In this document: piece after piece, positions 1-7,685 of the stretch
Layout of the letters: each line of letters begins with the position of its first letter
Position numbering within the stretch: position 1 is the first letter of the stretch
Made by a program: the position numbers and the translations under genes
Assembly (NCBI RefSeq): GCF_015234515.1
Contig: NZ_JADGMY010000037.1
Location: 16,881-80,880 of the forward strand
Source of the DNA: Cellulomonas sp.
GTDB taxonomy: Bacteria; Actinomycetota; Actinomycetes; Actinomycetales; Cellulomonadaceae
DNA length: 64,000 nucleotides
Reading direction: 5' to 3'
The notes under the pieces: model-generated
The model's database searches: none
Seen by the model: the letters and a program-made list of their open reading frames with translations, nothing else
Told to the model about the DNA's origin: nothing

Positions 1-48
1 TGTGGTCGTCCGGTGCGAGGGGGCCGCGCCGGACGGACGCCGGGCACG

Positions 49-89
49 AAAAAGCCCCTCGACCCGAGGCACCGGGTTGGACGAGGGGC
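49..89 (-). terminator. Rho-independent attenuator terminator of a branched-chain amino acid leader
   Basis: Read on the minus strand, an 8-bp GC stem (82-89 pairing with 54-61) with an inner 5-bp stem (62-66 with 73-77) is followed directly by five T residues (53-49). This is a canonical intrinsic terminator. It lies 34 bases downstream of the small leader reading frame at 124-165, the usual arrangement for ribosome-mediated attenuation. The regulated gene would start left of base 1 and is not visible. Confidence 0.75.
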
Positions 90-123
90 GAGCGCGCGCG
101 ACGAGCGACCTGGGCGGGTGGCG

Positions 124-165
124 TCAGCCGGCGCGCTCAGGAAGTACTACGAGGATCATCTGCAC
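124..165 (-). CDS. Leader peptide rich in Ile/Leu/Val (probable ilv operon attenuator)
   Basis: A 13-codon reading frame starting at GTG 165 encodes VQMILVVLPERAG and ends at TGA 126-124. Five of the six residues after Met are Ile, Leu or Val, which is the signature of ilv/leu leader peptides whose translation senses charged branched-chain tRNAs. An in-frame ATG lies at 159. The promoter at 172-201 places the transcription start at or next to GTG 165, so the leader would be translated from a leaderless RNA. The terminator at 49-89 follows. The expected downstream gene is ilvB or another acetolactate synthase gene outside the window; two ilvD genes lie within 14 kb. The function is inferred from composition and layout; no homology search was possible. 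Confidence 0.7.
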   Translation of the reverse strand: MQMILVVLPERAG

Positions 166-171
166 GCCGTC

Positions 172-201
172 ACCCTACGCCCGCGGGACGGCAGATGTCA
201 T
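172..201 (-). promoter_or_regulatory. Promoter of the branched-chain amino acid leader
   Basis: On the minus strand ATGACA (201-196) resembles a -35 box. It is separated by 18 bases from TAGGGT (177-172), a good actinobacterial -10. The -10 ends six bases before GTG 165, predicting a leaderless transcript. Confidence 0.6.
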
Positions 202-294
202 CTCACTCCAGGGCTGTCTCACATGCTGGTTCACGCGTCCACTGATCGGACGGCGTCGCTCTGGCCAGCGGGCCGGTGACGCCGCGCCGGCAGG

Positions 295-1176
295 TCAGAC
301 CACCGCGCCCCGCGCACCGCCCGCCACGAGCGCGACCACGCACAGCGCCGCCACGGCCATCGCCAGGGTGAACGGCAGCCTGCTGCCCGACCGCAGCACC
401 CCGGCGGCGCCCGCGGTGACGGCCACCACGACCGCCAGGACACCCACCGCGGTCGCGGTGCCGGGCGGCGCGCCGGGCGGACCGAGGACCGCGACCACGA
501 CCGCGCACGCGAGCACCGCCGGCGCCAGGACCGCGGTCACCCGCAGACCCAGCCGGTGAGGCAGGCCGCGGACGCCCGTCGCGGCGTCGTCCTCGAGGTC
601 CGGCAGCACGTTCGCCAGGTGCGCACCGATGCCCAGCACGGCACCCACGGCGACCAGCCACCCCGCGGGCAGCCCGTCCCCCGGCCGGGCGAGCACGACG
701 AATGCGGGCAGCGCACCGAACGCGACCGCGTACGGCAGCCACGACCAGGCCGTCGACTTCAGGCCGAGGTTGTAGGCCCAGCCCATCGCCACGACGGCCC
801 CGTGCGCCGCGGCGGCCGGCGGCCCGCACGCGAGCGCCAGCAGCACGCTGACCACGAGCGCGATGAAGGCCGCACGGCGCAGCGTCTCCGGAGTCACGGC
901 GCCGGCGACCACCGGCTTGTCGGCACGGCCCACCGCGTGGTCGCGGGCCGCGTCGAGCCAGTCGTTGGACCAGCCGATCGAGAGCTGCCCGGCCAGGACG
1001 ACCCCGAGCACGAGCGGCACCGTGCCGGCCGGGGTGCCGACCGCGACCGCGAGCGCGGTGCACAGCGTCGTCACGACCACAGTCGGGCCGAGGTGGCTCG
1101 CGCGCGCCAGTGCGACCACGGCGCGTCGGACCGGCGGGCCGGCGACCCGCGCGGCGTCCGTCGAGGTGTCGGGCAC
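295..1176 (-). CDS. UbiA-family prenyltransferase
   Basis: A 293-residue, very hydrophobic protein with about eight predicted membrane segments. It carries both Asp-rich motifs of the UbiA superfamily: N71-D72-x-x-D75 followed by D79 in the loop after the second helix, and D193-L-E-D-D later. These motifs bind Mg2+-prenyl diphosphate, so the protein should transfer an isoprenoid chain to an aromatic acceptor in the membrane. It is divergent from a type III polyketide synthase, a methyltransferase and a flavin hydroxylase, so a phenolic lipid from that cluster is a plausible acceptor; a menaquinone-type or other acceptor cannot be excluded. GTG 1176 was chosen because TACGGT (1188-1183) ends six bases before it; the longer upstream reading frame is out of character with the family. 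Confidence 0.85.
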   Translation of the reverse strand: MPDTSTDAARVAGPPVRRAVVALARASHLGPTVVVTTLCTALAVAVGTPAGTVPLVLGVVLAGQLSIGWSNDWLDAARDHAVGRADKPVVAGAVTPETLRRAAFIALVVSVLLALACGPPAAAAHGAVVAMGWAYNLGLKSTAWSWLPYAVAFGALPAFVVLARPGDGLPAGWLVAVGAVLGIGAHLANVLPDLEDDAATGVRGLPHRLGLRVTAVLAPAVLACAVVVAVLGPPGAPPGTATAVGVLAVVVAVTAGAAGVLRSGSRLPFTLAMAVAALCVVALVAGGARGAVV

Positions 1177-1182
1177 GGTGCG

Positions 1183-1221
1183 ACCGTATCCCGCGCCGTC
1201 CGACGGCGCCCGTGGCACGAT
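1183..1221. promoter_or_regulatory. Divergent leaderless promoters for the UbiA and type III PKS genes
   Basis: TACGGT on the minus strand (1188-1183) ends six bases before the UbiA GTG start at 1176. CACGAT on the plus strand (1216-1221) ends six bases before the polyketide synthase ATG at 1228. The two start codons are only 51 bases apart, so the genes very likely share control sequences. Confidence 0.5.
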
Positions 1222-1227
1222 TCCCAA

Positions 1228-2307
1228 ATGTCGCGTCTGCTCGCCGTCGCCACGGCCCTCCCCGGCCCGCCGCGCGACCAGCACGCCATCAGCGAGATCG
1301 TCGTCCCCCTCGTCACCGGCGACGACGCGCGCGCGGGCCGGCTGCTGCGCCGCCTGCACGACAACAGCGGCGTGCGCACCCGTCACCTCGCGCTCGCGCC
1401 GGACGCGTACGCGGGGATCTGCGACTTCGGGCAGGCGAACGACCTCTACCTGTCCGTCGGGACGGACCTGGCCGAGCGCGCGGTGCGCGACACCCTCGAC
1501 CGCGCGGCCGTCGACCCCGCCGAGGTCGACTTCATGCTGTTCACCTCCGTCACGGGAATCGGCGCGCCGTCGGTCGACGCGTCGCTCGTGGGACGGCTCG
1601 GGATGCGCGGCGACGTCAAGCGGCTGCCGTCGTTCGGGCTCGGCTGCAGCGGGGGCGCCGCGGGCCTGGCGCGCGTGCACGACTACCTGGCGGGGCACCC
1701 GCACGACACCGCGCTGGTCGTCTGCCTCGAGCTGTGCTCCCTGACGCTGCAGCACGACGACGCCGACGCCGCCGCGCTGGTCGCGAGCGGCCTGTTCGGT
1801 GACGGTGCGGCCGCCGCCGTCCTCGTGGGTGACCAGCACCCGGCCGCGTCGAGCGCCACCGGTCCGCGCGTCGTCGCCACCCGCAGCCGCCTGTACCCCG
1901 GCACGCAGGACGACCTCGGCTGGCGGGTGCGCGCGTCGGGGTTCCGCATCGTGCTGTCGGCCGGCCTCCCGGACGTCGTGCACGCGCAGGTCGCCGCCGA
2001 CGTCGAAGACCTCCTCTCCGCCCACGACCTCAAGCCGGGCGACGTCACCCGCTGGGTCGTCCACGCCGGCGGTCCCCGCATCCTCGACGCGGTCCAGGAC
2101 GCACTGGCCCTCCCGCCCGACGCCCTCGACGCGAGCCGGGCGTCGCTCGCCGCGGTGGGCAACCTGTCCTCGGCCTCGGTGCTCGACGTCCTCGACCGGA
2201 CCCTGCGCGACGGTCCACCCGGCGACTCGCCCGGCGTCCTGCTCGCGTTCGGCCCAGGGGTCAGCGTCGAGATGCTCCTGCTGCAGTGGTCCCCGACGAA
2301 AGGCTGA
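1228..2307 (+). CDS. Type III polyketide synthase (chalcone/alkylresorcinol synthase family)
   Basis: A 359-residue thiolase-fold enzyme. The catalytic triad of the family is in place: Cys140 in the GLGCSGGAAG motif, His279 in VVHAGG, and Asn312 in the VGNLSSAS motif. The C-terminal loop FGPGVS matches the conserved GFGPG element. Such homodimeric cytosolic enzymes condense a starter acyl-CoA with malonyl-CoA units and cyclise the product to resorcinols, pyrones or similar phenols. The next two genes encode a membrane methyltransferase and an FAD hydroxylase, the same three activities as the Streptomyces srsABC phenolic-lipid operon, so an alkylresorcinol- or alkylquinone-type lipid is the most likely product (inference). 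The ATG at 1228 is preceded at six bases by CACGAT, a probable -10. Confidence 0.9.
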   Translation: MSRLLAVATALPGPPRDQHAISEIVVPLVTGDDARAGRLLRRLHDNSGVRTRHLALAPDAYAGICDFGQANDLYLSVGTDLAERAVRDTLDRAAVDPAEVDFMLFTSVTGIGAPSVDASLVGRLGMRGDVKRLPSFGLGCSGGAAGLARVHDYLAGHPHDTALVVCLELCSLTLQHDDADAAALVASGLFGDGAAAAVLVGDQHPAASSATGPRVVATRSRLYPGTQDDLGWRVRASGFRIVLSAGLPDVVHAQVAADVEDLLSAHDLKPGDVTRWVVHAGGPRILDAVQDALALPPDALDASRASLAAVGNLSSASVLDVLDRTLRDGPPGDSPGVLLAFGPGVSVEMLLLQWSPTKG

Positions 2308-2309
2308 AC

Positions 2310-2828
2310 GTGCTCACCCTCTACTTCGTGGTCGTCGGCCTCACCGCCGTGGAGCGTCTCGTCGAGCTCGTCGTGTCCAACCGCAACGCGCAGTGGTCGT
2401 TCGACCGGGGCGGCGTGGAGAGCGGCCGCGGCCACTTCCCGGCCATGGTGCTCCTGCACACCGCGCTGCTCGTCGCCTGCGTCGTGGAGGTGCTGGTCGC
2501 GGACCGCCCGTTCCTGCCCTGGCTGGGCTGGCCCGCGCTGGTGCTGGTCGTCGCGAGCCAGGCCCTGCGCTGGTGGTGCATCGCCACGCTCGGCCCGCGC
2601 TGGAACACGCGGGTCATCGTCGTGCGGGACCTGCCGCTGGTCTCGCGCGGGCCGTACCGCTTCTTCCGGCACCCCAACTACGTGGCGGTCGTCGTCGAGG
2701 GCATCGCACTGCCGCTCGTGCACACCGCGTGGGTGACCGCGCTGGTGTTCACGCTGCTCAACGCCGTGCTCCTGCTGCGCTTCCGGATCCCCGCCGAGGA
2801 GCGCGCGCTCCAGACTGTGTCGGCGTAG
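2310..2828 (+). CDS. Isoprenylcysteine carboxyl methyltransferase (ICMT)-family membrane methyltransferase
   Basis: A 172-residue membrane protein with about four hydrophobic segments. The C-terminal half has the ICMT/PEMT signature: RGPYRFFRHPNYVAV, followed later by FRIPAEERAL, which together bind S-adenosylmethionine at the membrane. In bacterial type III PKS operons this family O-methylates phenolic lipids (SrsB-like). I chose GTG 2310 because a GAAAGG ribosome site lies six bases upstream; a GTG at 2286 would lengthen the protein by eight residues inside the PKS gene. It starts three bases after the PKS stop and is seven bases from the next gene, so the three genes form an operon. Confidence 0.85.
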   Translation: MLTLYFVVVGLTAVERLVELVVSNRNAQWSFDRGGVESGRGHFPAMVLLHTALLVACVVEVLVADRPFLPWLGWPALVLVVASQALRWWCIATLGPRWNTRVIVVRDLPLVSRGPYRFFRHPNYVAVVVEGIALPLVHTAWVTALVFTLLNAVLLLRFRIPAEERALQTVSA

Positions 2829-2835
2829 GGCGACC

Positions 2836-3870
2836 GTGCCGGACACGGACGTCCTCGTCGTCGGAGGCGGGCCCGTCGGTCTGGCGGCCGCGATCGAGGT
2901 CCGCCGGCGCGGTCTCGAGGTCGTCGTCCTGGAGCCGCGCGCCGGCACCGTGGACAAGGCCTGCGGCGAGGGCCTCATGCCGGGCGCGCTCCGGCTGCTG
3001 CAGGAGTGGGACGTCGACCCGCCGGGTCATCCGCTCGTCGGCATCAGCTACCGCTCCCCCGGCGGCCACGTCGACCACCGGTTCCGTGGCCCGTCGGGCC
3101 GGGGCGTGCGACGCACCGTCCTGCACGACGCCCTGCGGGGACGCGCCGCGGCGCTCGGTGCCGTGACGGTGGGAGGGCGGGCCGACGACGTCCGGGTGAC
3201 CCCCGCGGGTGTCGTGGCGGGCGGGATCTCCGCACGCCACCTGCTCGCGTGCGACGGGCTGCACTCGACCGTCCGGCGTCTCGTGGGGCTGGAGCCGGCC
3301 GCCCGACGCCGTCGGGACGGCCGCCAGGACGGTCGGCGCTACGGCCTGCGGCGGCACTACCGGCTCGCCCCGTGGACCGACCTGGTCGAGGTGCACTGGT
3401 CCCCGGCCGCCGAGGTGTACGTGACGCCGGTCGGCCCGGACCTCGTCGGCGTCGCCCTGCTCGGGCCCCGGGGGGTGACCCTCGAGGCGGCCCTCGCGTC
3501 GCTCCCCGAGCTCGCCGCTCGCCTGGACGGTGCGCACGCCGGTCCGGTGCGGGGGGCCGGGCCGCTGCGGCAGCGCAGCACCCGCCGCGCCGCCGGGCCC
3601 GTCCGGCTCGTCGGCGACGCCTCGGGCTATGTGGACGCGCTGACCGGCGAGGGGCTGCGGGTCGGGTTCGCGCAGGCGCGGGCGGCCGTGGCGACGCTCG
3701 ACGACCCGGCGGCGTACGAGCGGGCGTGGCGGACGGCGACGCGCGACTACCGGGTCCTGACGTCCGCCCTGGTGGCCTGGGCGGCGTCCCCGCTGCGCCC
3801 GACGCTCCTGCCGGTCGCGCGCCGGGCCCCCGCCCTGTTCGCGGCCGTGGTCGAGCGACTCGCCGCGTGA
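2836..3870 (+). CDS. FAD-dependent monooxygenase/hydroxylase
   Basis: A 344-residue flavoprotein of the PHBH class. The N-terminal dinucleotide fold is visible as VLVVGGGPVGLAAA, and the second FAD-binding motif as LVGDASGYVDALTGEG near residue 260. It also contains the KACGEGLMP and LLACDGLHSTVR elements typical of geranylgeranyl-reductase-like and aromatic hydroxylase members. As third gene of the type III PKS operon it probably hydroxylates the resorcinol ring toward a hydroxyquinol or quinone (SrsC-like role; inferred). The GTG start at 2836 follows the methyltransferase stop by seven bases. A reductase role on a prenyl chain supplied by the nearby UbiA protein is an alternative. Confidence 0.8.
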   Translation: MPDTDVLVVGGGPVGLAAAIEVRRRGLEVVVLEPRAGTVDKACGEGLMPGALRLLQEWDVDPPGHPLVGISYRSPGGHVDHRFRGPSGRGVRRTVLHDALRGRAAALGAVTVGGRADDVRVTPAGVVAGGISARHLLACDGLHSTVRRLVGLEPAARRRRDGRQDGRRYGLRRHYRLAPWTDLVEVHWSPAAEVYVTPVGPDLVGVALLGPRGVTLEAALASLPELAARLDGAHAGPVRGAGPLRQRSTRRAAGPVRLVGDASGYVDALTGEGLRVGFAQARAAVATLDDPAAYERAWRTATRDYRVLTSALVAWAASPLRPTLLPVARRAPALFAAVVERLAA

Positions 3871-3903
3871 CGCGTACGTCGAGGTGGGCCTGGTGACTGC
3901 CCC

Positions 3904-3909
3904 GTACGG
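3904..3909 (+). promoter_or_regulatory. Candidate -10 box for the AMIN-like lipoprotein gene
   Basis: TACGGT fits the actinobacterial TANNNT -10 pattern. It would give a leader of about 35 bases before GTG 3950, containing a GA/GG-rich ribosome site. No clear -35 is visible. Confidence 0.35.
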
Positions 3910-3949
3910 TGGTGCGAGGCGCTGCGACGACGACGAGGGCGGTGGGACC

Positions 3950-4609
3950 GTGCGGACGACGACGGCAGGCAGGGTGGGCACGACGACCACGGGCGCGGCC
4001 CTCGCCCTCCTCCTGACCGCGTGCTCGGGCGGCTCGGGGACGACGCCGGAGACCGCGACACCGACGGCGGCGCCGTCGTCCGCCGCTCCGGCACCGAGCG
4101 CGACGACCTCGGACGGCCCGTCGCCGGCCGCCTCCGCGCCCGCAGGTGCCGAACCGACCGCCGGGCTCGACGGCTTCACACCGCCCGGCACCGAGGCCAC
4201 CGCCGAGGGCGACGCCGCGGCGTACGTCGTGACCCAGGTGCGCACCGGCGAGCACGAGGGTTACGACCGCGTCGTGTACGAGCTCGCGGGCGGCGAGGGC
4301 ACGCCGGGCTACCGCGTGGGTTACGTCGACCAGGCGGTCGAGGACCCGAGCGGCGAGGTGCGGCAGGTCGACGGCGACGCGATCCTGCAGGTCTGGATCG
4401 TCGGGACGACGTACCCCGCGGAGGGTGGCCCCCCGGAGTTCTCGCAGGACCTGCGCCCCACCGGAGGCGACGTCGACCACGTCGTGCGGCCCCTCACCTT
4501 CGAGGGCATGACCCAGTCCTTCATCGGCGTCGACGACGCGCCGCGGCCGTACCGGGTGCTGGTGCTCGCCGACCCCGTGCGCGTGGTCGTCGACGTCCAG
4601 GACGACTAG
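3950..4609 (+). CDS. Secreted lipoprotein with AMIN-like domain
   Basis: A 219-residue exported protein. The N-terminus has a short hydrophobic core ending in the lipobox LLTAC, so Cys25 is probably lipidated. A Ser/Thr/Pro/Ala-rich linker (about residues 26-75) precedes a compact domain of about 130 residues (VVTQVRTGEHEGYDRVVYEL to the end). The YDRVVYE and PYRVLVLADPVRVVVDV stretches match the beta-rich AMIN-like domain of actinobacterial lipoproteins, a domain family linked to cell-envelope binding. Exact ligand and function are unknown. GTG 3950 was chosen because it has a purine-rich site upstream and immediately opens the signal peptide; an upstream in-frame GTG at 3884 would add 22 unconserved residues. 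Confidence 0.75.
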   Translation: MRTTTAGRVGTTTTGAALALLLTACSGGSGTTPETATPTAAPSSAAPAPSATTSDGPSPAASAPAGAEPTAGLDGFTPPGTEATAEGDAAAYVVTQVRTGEHEGYDRVVYELAGGEGTPGYRVGYVDQAVEDPSGEVRQVDGDAILQVWIVGTTYPAEGGPPEFSQDLRPTGGDVDHVVRPLTFEGMTQSFIGVDDAPRPYRVLVLADPVRVVVDVQDD

Positions 4610-4661
4610 GTCCCGGCCACCGCGAGCGAGCGCGACGAGAGCGCCCACCCGCGCGTGGGTG

Positions 4662-5237
4662 TCAGCCCTCCGCGGGGTCCATGTCGAACGCAGGCAGACC
4701 GTCGATGCTCGTGCGGTTCTTCAGCCGGCGGTACGCCGCGCGACCCTCGACCCCCTTGCGAGCCATGTACTGCGGCAGCAGGTCGCGCTCGCCGCGGTAG
4801 TCCATGAGGGGGACGCCGTACCCGCAGGAGTCGGAGACGCGCTCGACGTCCACGACGACGACCGCGCGCGCTCCCCGGGCCTCGTCGAGGTCACCGTCGA
4901 AGTGGGCGAGGAGGTCGTCGAACCCGTCGTCGTACAGCGTGACGAACCGGCCGCGGCCGTGCAGACGCACGATGTCCGGCGGACCCTCGAACGCGCAGAA
5001 CATCAGCGTGACGCGGCCGTTCTCGCGCAGGTGCGCGATGGTCTCCGACCCCGACGCGGTGAGGTCCACGTAGGCGACCGTGCGCTCGTCGAGCACCGCG
5101 AACGTGCCGCCGACGCCCTTGGGCGAGACGTTGACGTGCCCGTCCGGCCCGCTGGGCGCCGTCGCGACGAAGAAGACGTGCTGCGCGAGCAGCCACGCGC
5201 GCATGCGGTCACCGATGTGCTCGTGCACCTTGGCCAT
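4662..5237 (-). CDS. Pyridoxamine 5'-phosphate oxidase-family (FMN split-barrel) protein
   Basis: A 191-residue cytosolic protein with the split-barrel pattern of flavin-binding PPOX relatives: VFFVATAPSGPDGHVNVSP near residues 21-40, then VTLMFCAFEGPP and RLHGRGR for the dimer barrel. The C-terminal RKGVEGRAAYRRLKNRTSIDGLPAF tail is characteristic of a subgroup of actinobacterial and plant homologues. It probably binds FMN or F420 and acts as an oxidoreductase, but the substrate is unknown. It is transcribed alone. CATGAT (5249-5244) ends six bases before the ATG, suggesting a leaderless transcript. Confidence 0.75.
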   Translation of the reverse strand: MAKVHEHIGDRMRAWLLAQHVFFVATAPSGPDGHVNVSPKGVGGTFAVLDERTVAYVDLTASGSETIAHLRENGRVTLMFCAFEGPPDIVRLHGRGRFVTLYDDGFDDLLAHFDGDLDEARGARAVVVVDVERVSDSCGYGVPLMDYRGERDLLPQYMARKGVEGRAAYRRLKNRTSIDGLPAFDMDPAEG

Positions 5238-5282
5238 CAGCGCATCATGCCAGCCGTCACTCGCGCGTGACGGGCGGGTCCG

Positions 5283-7022
5283 TCACCCGGTCGGCGCACC
5301 GGTGCGCAGCACGACGGCCTCCCACGGCCGCAGGGTCACCGCTCCCCCGGCCACCCGGGCCGGCTCGGCGTGGTTCCCCAGGACGACCTCGGCGTCGTCC
5401 CAGCCGGGCCCGACCTCGACGGTCTGCTCGTCGCCGGTGAAGCTGCCGAGCACGAGCAGGCGCACACCGTCGAGCGCCCGCGTGAACGCGTACACGTGCG
5501 GGTGGCCGGGCAGCAGCATGGTGAAGTCCCCGAGTCGCACGACCGGGTCGTCGTGCCGCAGCGCGATCAGGCGACGGTAGTGGTGGAACACCGACGACGG
5601 GTCGGCACGCTCCGCCGCGGCGTTGACGGACCGGTGGTTGGGGTTGACGGGCAGCCACGGCTCGCCCGTCGTGAACCCGGCGTGCCGCGAGGCGTCCCAC
5701 TGGACGGGCGTGCGCGCGTTGTCGCGGCTCATCGCCATGAGGCCCGCCAGGACGACGTCGTCGCTGACGTGCCCTCGTTCCCGCGTCTCGGCGACGTACC
5801 GCAGGGCTTCGATGTCGCGGTAGTCGTCGAGCGACGTCAGGTGCGCGTTCGTCATCCCGAGCTCCTCGCCCTGGTAGACGTACGGCGTCCCGCGGTGCAG
5901 GTGCAGCACGGTGGCGAGCATCGTCGCCGACTCGCGGCGGTACTCCCCGTCGTCGCCGAAGCGCGACACGATCCGCGGCTGGTCGTGGTTGTCCCAGTAG
6001 AGCGAGTTCCAGCCCACGTCGGCGAGCCCGGCCTGCCAGCGGCCGAGCACGGCCTTGAGGTCCCGCAGGTCCAGCGGGCGCGGGTCGTACTTGCCGCCGG
6101 GGCCGTGGTCGAGACCGACGTGCTCGAACGTGAACACCATGTCGAGCTCGCGGCGCGCGGGGTCGGTGAACAGGACGCCGTCCTCGACGGTCGCCCCCGG
6201 CGTCTCCCCCACCAGCAGCAGGCCGTCACGACGCCCGTCGAACACCTCGTGGTGCATCTCCTGCAGGTACTCGTGGAGCCGGGGGCCGTGCACGTACTGC
6301 GCGGACCCGTCGCCGAGCGCGCCCGTCGTCGGCGGGCCGTCGGCGAGTGAGCCGTCCTCGGCGACCACCTTCGAGATGAGGTTGATGACGTCCATGCGGA
6401 ACCCGTCGACACCCCGGTCGAGCCACCAGCGCATCATCGCGTAGACGGCCTGCCGGACCTGCGGGTTCTCCCAGTTGAGGTCGGGCTGCTTGCGGCTGAA
6501 CAGGTGCAGGTAGTACTCGCCCGTCGCCTCGTCGTACTCCCACGTCGGGCCGGAGAAGAACGATCCCCAGTTGGTCGGCTCGGCACCGGGCGTGCCGGGC
6601 GCCATGCCGGGCCGGGCGGGGCGCCACCAGTACCAGTCGCGCTTCGGGGAGTCCACGGACGACCGGGACTCCACGAACCACGGGTGCTCGTCGCTCGTGT
6701 GGTTGACGACGAGGTCCATCACCACCTTGATGCCCCGGGCGTGCAGGGCGGCGACCACCTCGTCGAGGTCCGCCAGGGTGCCGAACAGCGGGTCGACGTC
6801 CTGGTAGTCGCTGATGTCGTACCCGTTGTCGTCCTGGGGGCTGCGGTAGATCGGGGAGAACCAGACGACGTCGACCCCGAGCTCGACCAGGTGGTCGATC
6901 CGCTGCAGGACGCCCCGCAGGTCCCCCACGCCGTCGCCGTCGGAGTCCTGGAAGGACCGCGGGTAGATCTGGTAGACGACCGCGCCGGTCCACCAGGGGG
7001 CGTCGTCGACGGTGAAGGTCAT
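5283..7022 (-). CDS. GH13 alpha-glucosidase / oligo-1,6-glucosidase
   Basis: A 579-residue cytosolic glycosidase. It has the four GH13 regions: DLVVNHTSDEHPW, then GFRMDVINL with nucleophile Asp211, LLLVGETPG with acid/base Glu273, and YWDNHDQPR with Asp347. The opening WWTGAVVYQIYPRSFQDSDGDG and the length are those of alpha-glucosidases and oligo-1,6-glucosidases, which hydrolyse maltose, isomaltose or short branched dextrins. It has no signal peptide. A GAAGGAG ribosome site precedes the ATG at 7022. A TetR-type regulator starts divergently and overlaps this 5' end, so it is the obvious candidate regulator. Sucrose or trehalose hydrolysis within the same family cannot be ruled out. Confidence 0.9.
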   Translation of the reverse strand: MTFTVDDAPWWTGAVVYQIYPRSFQDSDGDGVGDLRGVLQRIDHLVELGVDVVWFSPIYRSPQDDNGYDISDYQDVDPLFGTLADLDEVVAALHARGIKVVMDLVVNHTSDEHPWFVESRSSVDSPKRDWYWWRPARPGMAPGTPGAEPTNWGSFFSGPTWEYDEATGEYYLHLFSRKQPDLNWENPQVRQAVYAMMRWWLDRGVDGFRMDVINLISKVVAEDGSLADGPPTTGALGDGSAQYVHGPRLHEYLQEMHHEVFDGRRDGLLLVGETPGATVEDGVLFTDPARRELDMVFTFEHVGLDHGPGGKYDPRPLDLRDLKAVLGRWQAGLADVGWNSLYWDNHDQPRIVSRFGDDGEYRRESATMLATVLHLHRGTPYVYQGEELGMTNAHLTSLDDYRDIEALRYVAETRERGHVSDDVVLAGLMAMSRDNARTPVQWDASRHAGFTTGEPWLPVNPNHRSVNAAAERADPSSVFHHYRRLIALRHDDPVVRLGDFTMLLPGHPHVYAFTRALDGVRLLVLGSFTGDEQTVEVGPGWDDAEVVLGNHAEPARVAGGAVTLRPWEAVVLRTGAPTG

Positions 7023-7665
7023 GGCAGAGGCGCTCCTTCTCTCGGGGGTGCCTCGACCGTCGCACGGTCGCCGCTCCCGCGCACGCGCTCCGCCTCCTCC
7101 GGACGTGCGGCGCGAGGAGATCGTGCGCGCGGCACGCGAGGAGTTCGCCGCGCGCGGCGTCCGCGGGACCACGTTCCAGCACGTGGCCGACCGCGTGGGT
7201 GTCACGCGTGGCCTCGTCTACCACTACGTGGGCGACATGGACGCTCTCGTCGAGCTGGTCGTGGACGCGTCCATCGCCGACTTCGTCGCGGACGTGCGCC
7301 GGTGGGACGCCGCGCGCCGTCCCGGCGACATCGACGGCGCCGTCGTGGAGTGCGTCGCCCTCCTCCGGCGCCACGTCCACGCCGACGGCACGGCGCCCTC
7401 ACCACGTCTCGACGACGTCGCGACGTCGTTGCAGTTCCTCGACCGCGCGGTCGAGGCGGTGGTCGACACGCTCGAGCAGACCACCATCCCCGCCTACGCG
7501 GCTCGGCACACCATCGAGATCGCGCACGTGCGCGAGACGTTCGTCGTCCTCGTGCACGGGCTCGTGGCGCTGGTCCGCTCCCAGCCCGACACCCCGGACG
7601 ACGTGCTGGCCACGATCGTGCGGCAGACGTTGCGGCTGGCCACCCCCACCCCTGCCGCCGACTGA
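7021..7665 (+). CDS. TetR-family transcriptional regulator
   Basis: About 214 residues if started at ATG 7021. The DNA-binding domain is visible as REEIVRAAREEFAARGVRGTTFQHVADRVGVTRGLVYHYVGDMDALVELV, with the recognition helix at GVTRGLVYHYV. The rest is an all-helical ligand-binding domain without recognisable specificity. The start is uncertain: in-frame starts exist at GTG 7012, ATG 7021, GTG 7048 and GTG 7105, none with a convincing ribosome site. The gene is divergent from, and at its 5' end overlaps or abuts, the GH13 alpha-glucosidase gene, which it probably regulates (inference). Confidence 0.8.
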   Translation: MAEALLLSGVPRPSHGRRSRARAPPPPDVRREEIVRAAREEFAARGVRGTTFQHVADRVGVTRGLVYHYVGDMDALVELVVDASIADFVADVRRWDAARRPGDIDGAVVECVALLRRHVHADGTAPSPRLDDVATSLQFLDRAVEAVVDTLEQTTIPAYAARHTIEIAHVRETFVVLVHGLVALVRSQPDTPDDVLATIVRQTLRLATPTPAAD

Positions 7666-7685
7666 CGGAAGGGCCGCGCGCCGGC

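Noticed and set aside
2..559. Open frames at the left edge on both strands
   Set aside because: They overlap the leader/terminator region and the end of the UbiA gene, and their translation has no recognisable pattern.
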